Assembly: GCA_963751795.1 (NCBI GenBank)
Contig: CAVVVI010000002.1
Coordinates: forward strand, 620,001 to 684,000
Length of the DNA stretch: 64,000 nt
Direction of reading: 5' to 3'
From: BOG-908 sp963751795
Lineage (GTDB): Bacteria > Pseudomonadota > Alphaproteobacteria > Acetobacterales > Acetobacteraceae
The notes under the pieces were generated by a model that saw only the letters and a program-made list of their open reading frames with translations, had not been told where the DNA came from and did not search any database. Below, piece after piece: positions 32,895 through 41,507 of the stretch; position 1 is the stretch's first letter, and the number at the start of each line of letters is the position of its first letter. Both the position numbers and the translations under genes were made by a program.

Positions 32895-34003
32895 TCGCCG
32901 ACCCCGTTTCCCTGGCGCAGCGCCTGATCCGCTGCCGCTCCGTCACGCCGGCCGATGACGGCGCCCAGGCGGTGCTGGCCGGCATGCTGGAACCGCTGGG
33001 CTTCACGGTGACGCATCGTCCGTCGGGCGAAGTGCGTAACCTGTTCGCGCGTGCCGGCAACGGCAGCCCACATGTCTGCCTCGCCGGCCATACCGACGTG
33101 GTGCCGCCCGGCCCCGGGTGGCGTCACGATCCGTTCGGGGCCGCCATCCACGATGGCCGGCTGTATGGGCGCGGCGCCTGCGACATGAAGGGCGCGCTGG
33201 CCGCCTTCGCGGTGGCGGCCGCGCGGCATCGCGCCGCCGGCCGGCCCGGCTCGGTCAGCCTGCTGATCACCGGCGACGAGGAAGGCCCGGCCACCGACGG
33301 CACCATCCGTGTGCTGGAATGGCTGGCCGCGACGGGTGGCCTGCCGGATCTCTGCCTCGTGGGCGAGCCGACCAGTGCGGCGATGCTGGGCGACACCATC
33401 AAGATCGGCCGCCGCGGCAGCGTGGGCGCCACTATCACAGTGCCGGGCCGGCAGGGCCACGTGGCCTACCCGCATCTGGCCGACAACCCGATCCACCGGC
33501 TGGTGGGCGCCCTGGCCGAGCTGACCGGCCACGTGCTGGACCACGGCACCACTGCCTTCGAGCCGTCCTGCCTGCAGGTCACCTCCATCGATGTCGGCAA
33601 CCCCGCGGCCAACGTGATCCCCGCCCAGGCGCAGGCGCGGCTTAACATCCGGTTCAACGACCGCCACACCGGCGCCGCGCTCGCCGCCTGGGTGGCCGAA
33701 GTTGTGGCGCGCCACTGCCCGGGTGCGCAGGTGGAAGCGCGCATCAGCGGCGAGGCGTTCCTGACCGGCGGCGATCTGGGCCCCCGCCTGGCCGGCTGCG
33801 TGGCGCGGATGACGGGCCAGTCGCCCCGGCTGGAGACCGGCGGCGGCACGTCGGATGCGCGCTTCATCGCGGCCTATATGCCGGTGGCCGAGTTCGGCCT
33901 GGTGGGCGCCAGCATGCACCAGGCCGACGAGCACGTGCCGGTTGCCGACCTGCTGATGCTGGCCGACATCTACACGGCGATGCTGCAGGAGCTGACCTCA
34001 TGA
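32891..34003 (+). CDS. dapE: Succinyl-diaminopimelate desuccinylase
   Basis: Zn-dependent M20-family hydrolase of the lysine/meso-diaminopimelate pathway. The 370-residue protein has metal ligands in LAGHTDVVPPG (about residues 58-68) and GRGACDMKGALAAF, catalytic Glu in TGDEEGPATDG (about 125-135), ligand region VGEPTS, and C-terminal GGTSDARF and QADEHVP. Length and motifs are typical. The gene is coupled by a 4-bp overlap to the preceding kinase gene and to the following membrane-protein gene. Confidence 0.95.
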   Translation: MIADPVSLAQRLIRCRSVTPADDGAQAVLAGMLEPLGFTVTHRPSGEVRNLFARAGNGSPHVCLAGHTDVVPPGPGWRHDPFGAAIHDGRLYGRGACDMKGALAAFAVAAARHRAAGRPGSVSLLITGDEEGPATDGTIRVLEWLAATGGLPDLCLVGEPTSAAMLGDTIKIGRRGSVGATITVPGRQGHVAYPHLADNPIHRLVGALAELTGHVLDHGTTAFEPSCLQVTSIDVGNPAANVIPAQAQARLNIRFNDRHTGAALAAWVAEVVARHCPGAQVEARISGEAFLTGGDLGPRLAGCVARMTGQSPRLETGGGTSDARFIAAYMPVAEFGLVGASMHQADEHVPVADLLMLADIYTAMLQELTS

Positions 34004-34668
34004 GCGGCCGCGCGCCTACCCCGCAAGGCGGCGACAGGCCCAGGCTGAATGGCCGGCTGGGCTTGGGCATGCTGCTGATCGCGACCGGGCGGCCGGCAGG
34101 CTTCACCCAGTTCGGCGCCACCGCGCAGGCCTACCTGGCGAGCCTGGCGCCCTGGCTGGCGCTGGCGATCGTGCTGGGCGGCACGCTGGCGGTATCGGGC
34201 CGGCCGGGCCTCGGGCTGGCGTTCTTCCTGGTGGCGCTGTGCAACCTGCTGGCCCCGGCGGTGATCGCCGATGCCTTCTGCCGGCTGTGGGACCGCCGCC
34301 AGCTTTGGGCGCTGTACGCCAACGTGCTGAATTGCGCGCAATGGGCGTTCCTGGGCGTGCTGGTGCTGCTGCTGCCAGTGGCCACCATGGCGGTCGCGGC
34401 CGGGCTCAGTCAGGACGGGGCGGCGCGCCTGCTGCTTGCCGGCCTCGTCGCCTATGGCCTGTGGTTCCACTGGTTCGCGGCACGCCATGCGCTGCAGCTC
34501 ACCCGCGGCCGGGCCGCGCTGGTGATGCTGGGCGTGGTGTTCGGCACCGCGCTGCTGGTGCAGGCGCCCACGTTGCTGTCGGGTCGCCGCGCTGCCCATG
34601 CGCCAGATGCAGCCGGGGCGCCGCACGATGCCGGCAAGCCTGCCACGCCGCCGCAAGCCGCGCATTAA
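34000..34668 (+). CDS. Integral membrane protein, unknown function
   Basis: A 222-residue protein with four to five predicted membrane segments (about residues 47-65, 70-92, 112-134, 139-158, 168-188) and a hydrophilic Ala/Pro-rich tail. The pattern (short cytoplasmic N-terminus, FHWFAARHAL after a helix) is reminiscent of small Yip1-like or uncharacterised alphaproteobacterial membrane proteins, but I do not recognise a family with certainty. Its ATG overlaps the dapE stop, so it is probably cotranscribed. Confidence 0.7.
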   Translation: MSGRAPTPQGGDRPRLNGRLGLGMLLIATGRPAGFTQFGATAQAYLASLAPWLALAIVLGGTLAVSGRPGLGLAFFLVALCNLLAPAVIADAFCRLWDRRQLWALYANVLNCAQWAFLGVLVLLLPVATMAVAAGLSQDGAARLLLAGLVAYGLWFHWFAARHALQLTRGRAALVMLGVVFGTALLVQAPTLLSGRRAAHAPDAAGAPHDAGKPATPPQAAH

Positions 34669-34688
34669 CCTCGAAGCGGCGTAGGCAC

Positions 34689-34711
34689 GCCCGCTTTCGT
34701 CAAGCGCGGGC
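34689..34711 (+). terminator. Hairpin after the dapE unit
   Basis: GCCCGCTT pairs imperfectly with AAGCGCGGGC around TCGTC, 20 bp after the membrane-protein stop. No T-run follows. Confidence 0.4.
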
Positions 34712-34806
34712 ACGCGAAATGTGAGACGGCAACCTTGCCCGACGCGGGCCGCTAGGCGGCTGGCACGCTGCCTACGGGCGTGCTCACACCCCCACAGGAG
34801 CAGCCG

Positions 34807-35124
34807 ATGCCGCAGTTCGATGCCACCATCAAGCACATCAAGGACGGCGTGAAGAGCATGACCGTAAGCGCCGCGGTCAAGAACATCGAAGGCTGGGAGA
34901 CCACGCTGGAGAAGCTGGACAGCACCGGCGCCAAGGCGATCATCAAGGACCTCGAGAACCTCAAGAAACACTTGCACGCCGAGTCGCTGGACGGCGAGGC
35001 GATCCGCAAGATCGTCGCCAAGCTGGGCAAGGAAACGGTCGCATTGGCCGGCAAGTCCGAGAAGAACGGCGACAAGGTGCGCGCCCTGGGCGAAGCGCTG
35101 ACGAGCGCCGCCGAGGAAAAGTAG
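34807..35124 (+). CDS. Small helical protein, unknown function
   Basis: A 105-residue, highly charged, predicted all-helical soluble protein without signal peptide or membrane segment. It is Lys-rich, and the pattern of helices (residues 1-20, 25-60, 65-105) resembles small uncharacterised proteins I associate with alphaproteobacteria. The ATG at 34807 has an AGGAG 8 nt upstream; the frame is open from 34780, but no other start has a better site. It forms its own unit between hairpins. Confidence 0.72.
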   Translation: MPQFDATIKHIKDGVKSMTVSAAVKNIEGWETTLEKLDSTGAKAIIKDLENLKKHLHAESLDGEAIRKIVAKLGKETVALAGKSEKNGDKVRALGEALTSAAEEK

Positions 35125-35207
35125 CCGGACCCGTCCGCCAGGGCTGCCGCCTGCGGGCGGCCGCCGTGGCGGGCAGGGGCGCTACCGGTCGGCAGCCGGC
35201 CGGCCGG

Positions 35208-35675
35208 TCAGCGTGCGCCGGCGTCGCCCCAGCCTGCTGCCACCGCGCTGTCCTCAGCCCGCGCCGCCACCCACTCGGCTGCGCCGCCGGCCAAATGCTC
35301 CTGCTTCCAGAATGGCGCATCGGTCTTCAGCCGGTCGATCATGTAGCCCGTGGCGTCCAGTGTCGCGCCGCGATGGCGGGCAGCGCTCAGCACCAGCACG
35401 ATGCCGTCGCCAGGCAGCAGGGTGCCGACCCGGTGGATGACCGTGCAGCCGAGCAGGCCGAAGCGGGCGGCCGCGACCTGCGCGATGGCGGCCACTGCCG
35501 GCTGGGTCATCGCCGGGTAGTGCTCCAGCGTCAGCGCGGTGATCGGCCGCTGCTTGGTGCTGCGGACGATGCCCACGAAGCTCGCCAGCGCGCCGGCATC
35601 AGGGCATGCCTGCAGCAGCGCCTCGCTCTCCCGCCCCGCGTCGAACGGCTCGGCCTGCACGCGCACGGTGATCAT
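35208..35675 (-). CDS. moaE: Molybdopterin synthase catalytic subunit
   Basis: Large subunit of molybdopterin synthase, which inserts dithiolene sulfur into cyclic pyranopterin. The 155-residue protein has FVGIVRS and LTLEHYPAM near the N-terminus, HRVG (about residues 80-83), SAARHRGA and the catalytic lysines in RLKTDAPFWKQE (about 114-125). Directly downstream of moaD with a 1-bp gap, so the heterotetramer subunits are coexpressed. Confidence 0.95.
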   Translation of the reverse strand: MITVRVQAEPFDAGRESEALLQACPDAGALASFVGIVRSTKQRPITALTLEHYPAMTQPAVAAIAQVAAARFGLLGCTVIHRVGTLLPGDGIVLVLSAARHRGATLDATGYMIDRLKTDAPFWKQEHLAGGAAEWVAARAEDSAVAAGWGDAGAR

Positions 35676-35676
35676 G

Positions 35677-35940
35677 TCAGCCGCCGGTCACCGGAGGGAA
35701 GAACGCGATCTCGTCGCCGGGCTGCACCGCGGTATCGGGCTGCGCGAACACCTGGTTGACCGCCGCGCGCACCAGGCCGGGCTGGGCAAAGGCCTCGGCG
35801 TAATGCGGGCCGCGGGCACTGAGCAGCGCGATCAGGGCGCCGACGGTCTGCACCCCCGCGGGCAGCTCCAGCCGCTCCTCGGCCACGCCCGCGCGCTCCC
35901 GCATCCAGGCGAAATAGAGAAGGGTGCAGGGCTTGGCCAT
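35677..35940 (-). CDS. moaD: Molybdopterin synthase sulfur-carrier subunit
   Basis: Ubiquitin-like sulfur carrier of 87 residues starting MAKPCTLLYFAWMRERAG and ending in the required Gly-Gly (PPVTGG), whose C-terminal thiocarboxylate donates sulfur to molybdopterin. The ATG at 35940 gives the standard length; an upstream in-frame ATG would add a nonconserved tail. Pairs with moaE. Confidence 0.92.
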   Translation of the reverse strand: MAKPCTLLYFAWMRERAGVAEERLELPAGVQTVGALIALLSARGPHYAEAFAQPGLVRAAVNQVFAQPDTAVQPGDEIAFFPPVTGG

Positions 35941-36069
35941 GGCCGGCAGATAGGGCCGCGCGGCGCTGCGGGAAAGGCCCGGGCGGGCGGCGCCGATTGC
36001 CGGCCTCCGCATACCTTGCCGGCGGATTACGGCGTTGCAAGCTTCGGTGGCCGATCGCTACAAGTCCGG

Positions 36070-38025
36070 ATGGTCAGACTGTTCGCCCTGCTCGTGCTGC
36101 TGCTGGCCGCCCCTGCCGCTGCGCAGACGATCACCGTCGGCAGCCTCACGCTCAGCCACTGCATCCGGCAATATGACGGTTTCTGCGGCACCCTTCAGCG
36201 GCCGCTCGACCCGACGGGGCGGGTGCCTGGCAGCATCGGCATCGGCTTCGAATTCTACCCGCATACCGGCAGCGCCGCGCTGGGCACCATCGTGGCCGAG
36301 GAGGGCGGCCCCGGCTACGCCACCACCGGCTCGCGCGACGGCTACGTGCGCCTGTTCACGCCGCTGCGCACCGGGCGCGACATCCTGCTGGTGGACAAGC
36401 GCGGCACCGGCCGCTCCGGCGCGATCGACTGCAAGCGACTGCAGCGCGGCCGCGCCCCGGGGCTGGAGGCGGCCCGCGCCTGCGGCCTGCAGCTCGGCCC
36501 GCGCGCGTGGCTGTACGGATCGGATGCTGCGGCCGACGACCTGGCGGCGGTGCTGGCCGCCCTGCAGCTCGGGCCGGTGGATTACTACGGCGACAGCTAC
36601 GGCACGTTCTTCGGCCAGGTGATGGCGGCCCGCCACCCTGAAGCGCTGCGCACCATGGTGCTCGACAGCGCCTATCCCGTGCTGGGCGGCACGCCGTTCT
36701 TTGCCAGCGAGATCGAGACCTTCCCGGTGGCGCTGGAACGCGTCTGCGCGCGCTCGGCGCCCTGTGCCGCGCAGCAGCCCAGCATCACGGAGCGGCTGGC
36801 GGCGCTGCTGGCCGCCTTGCGCGCTGCCCCGGTCAGCGGCCTGGCACCCGGCGCCAATGGCGAGTGGCGGTCGGTCACGGCCGATCCGGCGGCGCTGTTC
36901 CTGGTGGTGTACGAGGCCGGCAACACGCTGACCGCCTACCGCGACCTCGATGCCGCCAGCCGCGCCTACTTCGCGCGCCACGATGCAGTGCCATTGCTGC
37001 GCCTGGTGGCCGAGGCGCTGGATGCCAGCGGCGGCGCCGGCCCGGCCAACCAGTTCAGCGTCGGGCTGGCCACCGCGGTGATGTGCCAGGATTATCACAC
37101 GCTGTTCGACCTGCGGCAGGCCGAGCCGGCCCGGCGCCGCGCATACGCGCGCGCTTTGGCCGAAACCGAAGCCCGCTCGCCCGGACTGTATGCGCCGTTC
37201 CTGCTGGCCGATGCGCTGGCCGCGCCCACCGACCCCGAGGCGCTCGACACCTGCGTGGTGTGGCCGGCGCCGCCCGCCGATGCCACGCCCGCCTTTCCGG
37301 TGCCCGCGCATGCGGCGTTCCCGAAAATCCCGGTGCTGGTGCTGGCCGGCGAGCTGGATACCGTGACTTCGCCCAAGGAGGCGGCGCAGACGACGGCGCT
37401 GTTCCCGGAAGCCTGGTTCGTGGTGGTGCGCAACCGCGGGCACGAGACGGCCATCGGCAATGGCGGCGTGAATGTGCCGCCCGACGGCGCCGACCTGGCG
37501 GGCTGCGTGGGCCCGATCGTGCTGCGCTTCGTGGCCAGCGGCGGCGACCCGGGCGATACCGGCTGCGCCCTGCGCACCCGCCCGATCCGCACCGTGCCGG
37601 ATTTCGCCGCCACCTGGCGCGCGGTGGCCCCGGCCGCCTCCCTGCCCGGCAACGCGGCGGCCGACGACGCCCTGGCCCTGGCTTCGGCCGCAGCCGAGAC
37701 CGTGGGCGACGCGGTAGCGCGCTACGCGGTCGCCTCCGGCAGCAGCGTGCGCGGCCTGCGCGGCGGCCGGTTCAGCCTTGCCCCGGACGCCTCCGGCATC
37801 CGGCTGCATCTGGACCACCTGCGCTGGACGCCGGATCTGGCCGTCAGCGGCGAGGTGGCCTGGAACCAGCTCGATGGCCACATCCGCGCTCAGGTGGCGC
37901 TGGCCGCGCCGGGCCACGCCGGCACGCTCACCCTCGCCTGGCAGGACCGCGATACCGACGCCCGCCTGCGCCTGTCCGGCCAGATCGACGGCGTCGCGGT
38001 GGAGGCCGAGCGGCTGGCACCCTGA
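36070..38025 (+). CDS. Secreted alpha/beta-hydrolase, tripeptidyl-aminopeptidase-like
   Basis: A 651-residue exported hydrolase with a signal peptide (cleavage near AAAQ, about residue 19). The catalytic triad of the S33 / prolyl- and tripeptidyl-aminopeptidase-like group is visible: oxyanion region EEGGPGYA (about 76-83), nucleophile elbow YGDSYGT (about 176-182, Ser179), acid in LAGELDT (about 430-436) and His in RNRGHE (about 457-462). A C-terminal beta-rich region (about 560-651) is an extra domain of unknown role. Likely an extracytoplasmic peptidase. Starts at the ATG at 36070, divergent from moaD. Confidence 0.82.
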   Translation: MVRLFALLVLLLAAPAAAQTITVGSLTLSHCIRQYDGFCGTLQRPLDPTGRVPGSIGIGFEFYPHTGSAALGTIVAEEGGPGYATTGSRDGYVRLFTPLRTGRDILLVDKRGTGRSGAIDCKRLQRGRAPGLEAARACGLQLGPRAWLYGSDAAADDLAAVLAALQLGPVDYYGDSYGTFFGQVMAARHPEALRTMVLDSAYPVLGGTPFFASEIETFPVALERVCARSAPCAAQQPSITERLAALLAALRAAPVSGLAPGANGEWRSVTADPAALFLVVYEAGNTLTAYRDLDAASRAYFARHDAVPLLRLVAEALDASGGAGPANQFSVGLATAVMCQDYHTLFDLRQAEPARRRAYARALAETEARSPGLYAPFLLADALAAPTDPEALDTCVVWPAPPADATPAFPVPAHAAFPKIPVLVLAGELDTVTSPKEAAQTTALFPEAWFVVVRNRGHETAIGNGGVNVPPDGADLAGCVGPIVLRFVASGGDPGDTGCALRTRPIRTVPDFAATWRAVAPAASLPGNAAADDALALASAAAETVGDAVARYAVASGSSVRGLRGGRFSLAPDASGIRLHLDHLRWTPDLAVSGEVAWNQLDGHIRAQVALAAPGHAGTLTLAWQDRDTDARLRLSGQIDGVAVEAERLAP

Positions 38026-38051
38026 AGGCTGGCGTTTGGTTTGCCTATGCA

Positions 38052-38666
38052 ATGAAAATGTTGCATCGTCGCGCATCATCCGATCCGAGGCGCATCCTGG
38101 ACGTCATTCGCACACGCAGGCTGGCCGTGACTGTCCGCGGTGCCTGCATCGTCATGCTTGCGGCTTGGCTTCTGCACGCACCCATCGCTGCGGCGCATGC
38201 AGCCGTCGCCTGCGGCGACCTTGAGACTGCCGGCGCGAGCCGCTTGATCGCCGCCGTTCAATGGCACAGCGACTACGGTATGGTTCCGCCACGTCTCGGA
38301 TGCGAGCAGGACCAGCAACAGGCATGTGCGGTTCGAAACACCCTTGTTGCCGACAAGCGCCTTGGCCGCGACCGGCGTCTGATCCTGGTCAATGCGGACC
38401 ATCTTGCCGGCAGCGGAGCGCATGATGTGCTGACCGTCTATGCGTGCAGGCGCGGCCGCCTGGCGGCGGTGCTGACAGGGGCCTTTGAATACGGCGTCAG
38501 ACTCGAGCGCGCCGACGAAGATGCCGTCGTGTTCACCGCTGGACTGTGGAGCGCCGACGACCCTCATTGCTGCCCATCGCGGCAGCAGCGGCTGCATTAT
38601 GGCTGGGACGCGGCTTCGCTTTCGTATCGCCTGGCTCACCGCGACATCCTCTCGACGGCGCGTTAG
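38052..38666 (+). CDS. Exported Cys-containing protein, unknown function
   Basis: A 204-residue protein with a late signal sequence (hydrophobic stretch about residues 33-50, AAAHAAVA). The mature part has eight cysteines, including the pair HCCPS near the C-terminus, suggesting disulfides in the periplasm. The overall pattern (VNADHLAGSG; FTAGLWSADDPHCCPS) resembles small LppP/LprE-type or uncharacterised exported proteins, but no function can be assigned. Base composition is somewhat less G+C-rich than the neighbours. Confidence 0.6.
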   Translation: MKMLHRRASSDPRRILDVIRTRRLAVTVRGACIVMLAAWLLHAPIAAAHAAVACGDLETAGASRLIAAVQWHSDYGMVPPRLGCEQDQQQACAVRNTLVADKRLGRDRRLILVNADHLAGSGAHDVLTVYACRRGRLAAVLTGAFEYGVRLERADEDAVVFTAGLWSADDPHCCPSRQQRLHYGWDAASLSYRLAHRDILSTAR

Positions 38667-38888
38667 CCACGCCCCGGCCGCACCCGGGCAACGCGAGGAC
38701 CATGGCCGCCTGCGAGCGCCGGATCGTCTGCCGGTCGGCGGCTGCCGCGCCCCCGACCGCGCCGCCACCGGCCCGCGCGCCGAAGCTGGCGGACGGCTGG
38801 CCGATCGGGTGTGCTGCGCCTATCTGCACGCCCAGCCGGCGCTCGCCACAGATTGCCGGCGTCCGCCGCCCTACAGGACTTTGCCACC

Positions 38889-39113
38889 ATGCGTTACGCC
38901 GATCTGGCCCTGCTGATGATCCCCGCCGGGCTGGCGATCGCCTGGCTGTGCGGCGTGCGCGGGCTCAGCCGGCGCGGCACGCTGGCGGTGCTGGGGTTGC
39001 TGGCCGTGCTGGGCGGCGCGCTGGTCTGGCTCGGCCATGTGCGCGGCTTCACTGGCAGCTACGTGCCGGCGCATCTCTCGGCGGGCAAGGTCGTGCAGCC
39101 GACCGCCCGATGA
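38889..39113 (+). CDS. Small membrane protein, DUF6111-like
   Basis: A 74-residue protein with two hydrophobic segments (about residues 5-23 and 30-48) and a C-terminal tail GSYVPAHLSAGKVVQPTAR, matching the YVPP...G-x-V-x-PG ending I associate with DUF6111 proteins found next to the CCA-adding enzyme in alphaproteobacteria. The stop overlaps the next gene as ATGA. The 222 bp upstream of it hold nothing I can recognise. Confidence 0.68.
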   Translation: MRYADLALLMIPAGLAIAWLCGVRGLSRRGTLAVLGLLAVLGGALVWLGHVRGFTGSYVPAHLSAGKVVQPTAR

Positions 39114-40288
39114 GCGATTTGGCCAGCCTGCTGGCCGACCCGGCGCTGGTGCCGGTGCTGGCCGCCTTGCCCGGCGCACGCCTGGCCGGCGGCTGCGTGC
39201 GCGACACGCTGGCCGGCCGCCCGGTGGCCGATATCGACATCGCCACGCCGGACCCGCCCGACGTGGCAGGGGCCGCGCTGCGCAAGGCCGGCCTGCGCGT
39301 GATCCCGACCGGGCTGGCCCACGGCACGCTCACCGCCATCAGCCAGGGCCGCCCGTTCGAGGTGACCACGCTGCGCCGCGACGAGGAGACCGACGGCCGC
39401 CACGCCCGCGTCGCCTGGACCAGCGATTTCGAGGAGGACGCGGCGCGGCGGGATTTCACCATCAACGCCATGTCGCTCGACCAGGCCGGGGTGCTGCATG
39501 ATTATTTCGGCGGCGCCGAGGATCTGGCCGCCGGCCGCGTGCGCTTCGTGGGCGAGGCCGGCCGCCGCATCGCCGAGGACTACCTGCGCATCCTCCGCTT
39601 CTTCCGCTTCTATGCTCGCTATGCCGCCGGCCCGCCCGATGCGCAGGCCGCTGCCGCCATCGCTGCGGCCACCGCCGGGCTGGCCAGGCTGTCGGCCGAG
39701 CGCGTGTGGCAGGAGCTCAAGCGCATCCTGGCCACCCCCGATCCGGTGCCCGCGGTGGCGCTGATGCAGCGCCTGGGCGTGCTGGAAGCCGTGCTGCCCG
39801 AAGCGACCGGGCCGGACCGGCTGGCGCATGCGGTGCGCGCCGGCGCGCCGGCCGATCCGCTGCTGCGCCTGGCGGCACTGGCGCCCGCGCCGGGTGCGCT
39901 GGCCAGCCGCCTGCGCCTATCGGCGGCCGAAGCCGCCCGGCTGGCGGCATTGACCAGCGGGCAGGTGCCCAAACCCGGCGACGATGACGACGCGCTGCGC
40001 CGCTATCTGGCCGACGATACCGCCGAAATCCTGGCCGGCCGCGTGTGGCTGGCCGGCGGCGACGCAGAGCTGCAGGCCAGGCTGGCCGCGCTGCAGCGCC
40101 CGCGCTTTCCGCTGGAAGGCCGCGACGCGCTGGCGCTGGGCGCCCCGCCCGGCCCCGCCGTGGGCGAGGCGCTGCGGCGCACCCGCGCGTGGTGGCTGGA
40201 GCAGGGCTGCCGGGCGACGCCGGGAGCCTGCCTGCAGGTGCTCGCGCGCGAGCTGGGCCTGCCGCCGGCCTCCGACAGCCATCGCTAG
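39110..40288 (+). CDS. cca: tRNA nucleotidyltransferase (CCA-adding) family protein
   Basis: Class II nucleotidyltransferase of 392 residues that adds or repairs the 3'-CCA of tRNA. Visible are LAGGCVRDTLAGRPVADIDIAT (nucleotide-binding GG and catalytic DxD; about residues 25-46), RDFTINAMSLD (about 114-124), EDYLRILRFFRFYARY (about 160-175) and RLSAERVWQELKRIL (about 193-207). The ATG at 39110 overlaps the preceding gene. Bacterial relatives can also be poly(A) polymerase; the alphaproteobacterial form is usually CCA-adding. Confidence 0.9.
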   Translation: MSDLASLLADPALVPVLAALPGARLAGGCVRDTLAGRPVADIDIATPDPPDVAGAALRKAGLRVIPTGLAHGTLTAISQGRPFEVTTLRRDEETDGRHARVAWTSDFEEDAARRDFTINAMSLDQAGVLHDYFGGAEDLAAGRVRFVGEAGRRIAEDYLRILRFFRFYARYAAGPPDAQAAAAIAAATAGLARLSAERVWQELKRILATPDPVPAVALMQRLGVLEAVLPEATGPDRLAHAVRAGAPADPLLRLAALAPAPGALASRLRLSAAEAARLAALTSGQVPKPGDDDDALRRYLADDTAEILAGRVWLAGGDAELQARLAALQRPRFPLEGRDALALGAPPGPAVGEALRRTRAWWLEQGCRATPGACLQVLARELGLPPASDSHR

Positions 40289-40348
40289 CCGCCTGTGCGT
40301 GCAAAACCGCAGGCTTGCCTTCCTTCCCCCGCCGCTTCCACCTAAACA

Positions 40349-40356
40349 CTGTACAG
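40349..40356. promoter_or_regulatory. CTGTACAG palindrome at the TetR start
   Basis: Perfect 8-bp palindrome ending 2 bp before the TetR ATG, where a ribosome binding site would be expected. Could be an autoregulatory operator; no direct evidence. Confidence 0.3.
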
Positions 40357-40358
40357 AC

Positions 40359-41003
40359 ATGGACCAGACGATCGACCCCGCCGCGCTGAAAGTCCGCAAG
40401 CCACGAGGCCAGGGCGCCTCGCGCCGTGGCGAGATCCTGGCCGCCGCCAAGCATCTGTTCGCCCAGGAGGGTGTCGCGCATGTCACGATGCGGCGGATCG
40501 GCGCCGCCGTCGGCGTGTCGCCCACGGCACTCTACATGCATTTCGCCGACAAGGACGCGCTGCTCGCCGCCATCGCCCAGGACACGTTCAGCGAGATCCT
40601 CGACCGGCTGGAACAGAGCCAGGCAGCCGGCCTCACGCCCCGTGGCGCCTTCCGCGCCGGGCTGCGCGCCTACATCAATTTCGGCCTCGAACGGCCCGAC
40701 GAATACCGGCTGACCTTCATGAGCCGCCTGTTCCGCCGCAGCGAGGCGCAGACCTGCGCCGTCGAGATGGCCGACCATTCCTTCGCCATCCTGCAGGACC
40801 GGGTGATGGAACTGATGCACGACGGCACCTTCGCCCCGCGCGGCCCGGCCGCCCAGGTCGCCGAGGCGATCTGGGCGATGCTGCACGGCATCACCTCGCT
40901 GCTGCTCGATCAGGCCGACAATCTGGAGACGCCACCGGCCGCCCTGATCGATGCGGCGCTCGACCTGCTCGAAGCCGGGCTGGTGGCCGGCCCGGCCAGC
41001 TGA
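40359..41003 (+). CDS. TetR/AcrR-family transcriptional regulator
   Basis: A 214-residue repressor-type regulator. The N-terminal HTH spans about residues 22-68 (RRGEILAAAKHLFAQEGV, MRRIGAAVGVSPTALYMHF, KDALLAAI), and the C-terminal helical ligand domain (about 75-210) resembles the TetR_C_33 group (LRAYINFGLERPDEYRLTFM). Target genes are not evident; the neighbours are a tRNA enzyme and small unknown proteins. No clear ribosome binding site precedes the ATG. Confidence 0.9.
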   Translation: MDQTIDPAALKVRKPRGQGASRRGEILAAAKHLFAQEGVAHVTMRRIGAAVGVSPTALYMHFADKDALLAAIAQDTFSEILDRLEQSQAAGLTPRGAFRAGLRAYINFGLERPDEYRLTFMSRLFRRSEAQTCAVEMADHSFAILQDRVMELMHDGTFAPRGPAAQVAEAIWAMLHGITSLLLDQADNLETPPAALIDAALDLLEAGLVAGPAS

Positions 41004-41042
41004 GACGGGGCCGGCCTCCAGAACAGGCCGACCTGGGGTTGC

Positions 41043-41180
41043 TCAGCCCGGCGTCTTGCCGTCGCCCACCGGCTTGAGCTTCTCCTGCACCTGCCTGTCG
41101 GCCTCCGAGAGCGGTGCGGCCGGCGGCGCGCCCGGCTCGGCAGCCGGATTCGCCGGGGCGCTACTCTTCTCGCCGCTCAC
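41043..41180 (-). CDS. Tiny Pro/Ala-rich protein
   Basis: A 45-residue reading frame starting GTG (41180), MSGEKSSAPANPAAEPG and ending KPVGDGKTPG. The GTG overlaps the stop of the preceding small gene (GTGA), which supports translation by coupling. No domain is recognised, and its reality is uncertain because of its length and low complexity. Confidence 0.4.
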   Translation of the reverse strand: MSGEKSSAPANPAAEPGAPPAAPLSEADRQVQEKLKPVGDGKTPG

Positions 41181-41380
41181 GATTTGGCGTCCGCGGCGGT
41201 GTCGTCGTCGCCCATCTCATCGACGAGGTCCTCGACGGCGTGGCTGTCGGTCTTGACGGCTTTTTCAGCCAGCTTGTCGCCGGCCTTCAGATGGCCGTGC
41301 GCGTATTCCTCGAGCGCGGCTTCGGCCAGGTCGCGCGCCTTTTCGTAAGGGGCGTCGGTGGGCGGTGTGGTGTCGGCCAT
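41177..41380 (-). CDS. Small acidic protein, unknown function
   Basis: A 67-residue acidic protein (MADTTPPTDAPYEKARDLAE...) with helical character and an Asp-rich end (GDDDTAADAKS). The ATG at 41380 has a strong AGGAGG 8 nt upstream. No family recognised. The frame is open to 41464, but the strong site fixes the start. Coupled to the tiny downstream reading frame. Confidence 0.65.
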   Translation of the reverse strand: MADTTPPTDAPYEKARDLAEAALEEYAHGHLKAGDKLAEKAVKTDSHAVEDLVDEMGDDDTAADAKS

Positions 41381-41480
41381 GAAGCGGCCTCCTGCGGCTG
41401 TGTGGCCGCCTAACGGGGGCTGCCGGGCTGCGGTTGCCGGGCGCGCGGGCAGCACCCCGTTCACAGCTTGCTGCGCTCAC

Positions 41481-41502
41481 GGCTGCCCGCTTGCGGGTAG
41501 CC
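41481..41502 (-). terminator. Hairpin after the MetX-like gene
   Basis: Near-perfect inverted repeat GGCTgCCCGC / GCGGGtAGCC with a TT loop, 5 bp past the gene's stop codon on the minus strand. No T-run. Confidence 0.45.
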
Positions 41503-41507
41503 CGGGT

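Noticed and set aside
34751..34770. Sigma-54-like element TGGCAC before the small helical protein gene
   Set aside because: The -24-like half is present, but the -12 half lacks the required GC at the correct spacing.
38667..38888. Possible small gene between the exported Cys protein and the DUF6111-like gene
   Set aside because: Frames here are low-complexity, with no start plus ribosome binding site and no recognisable motif.
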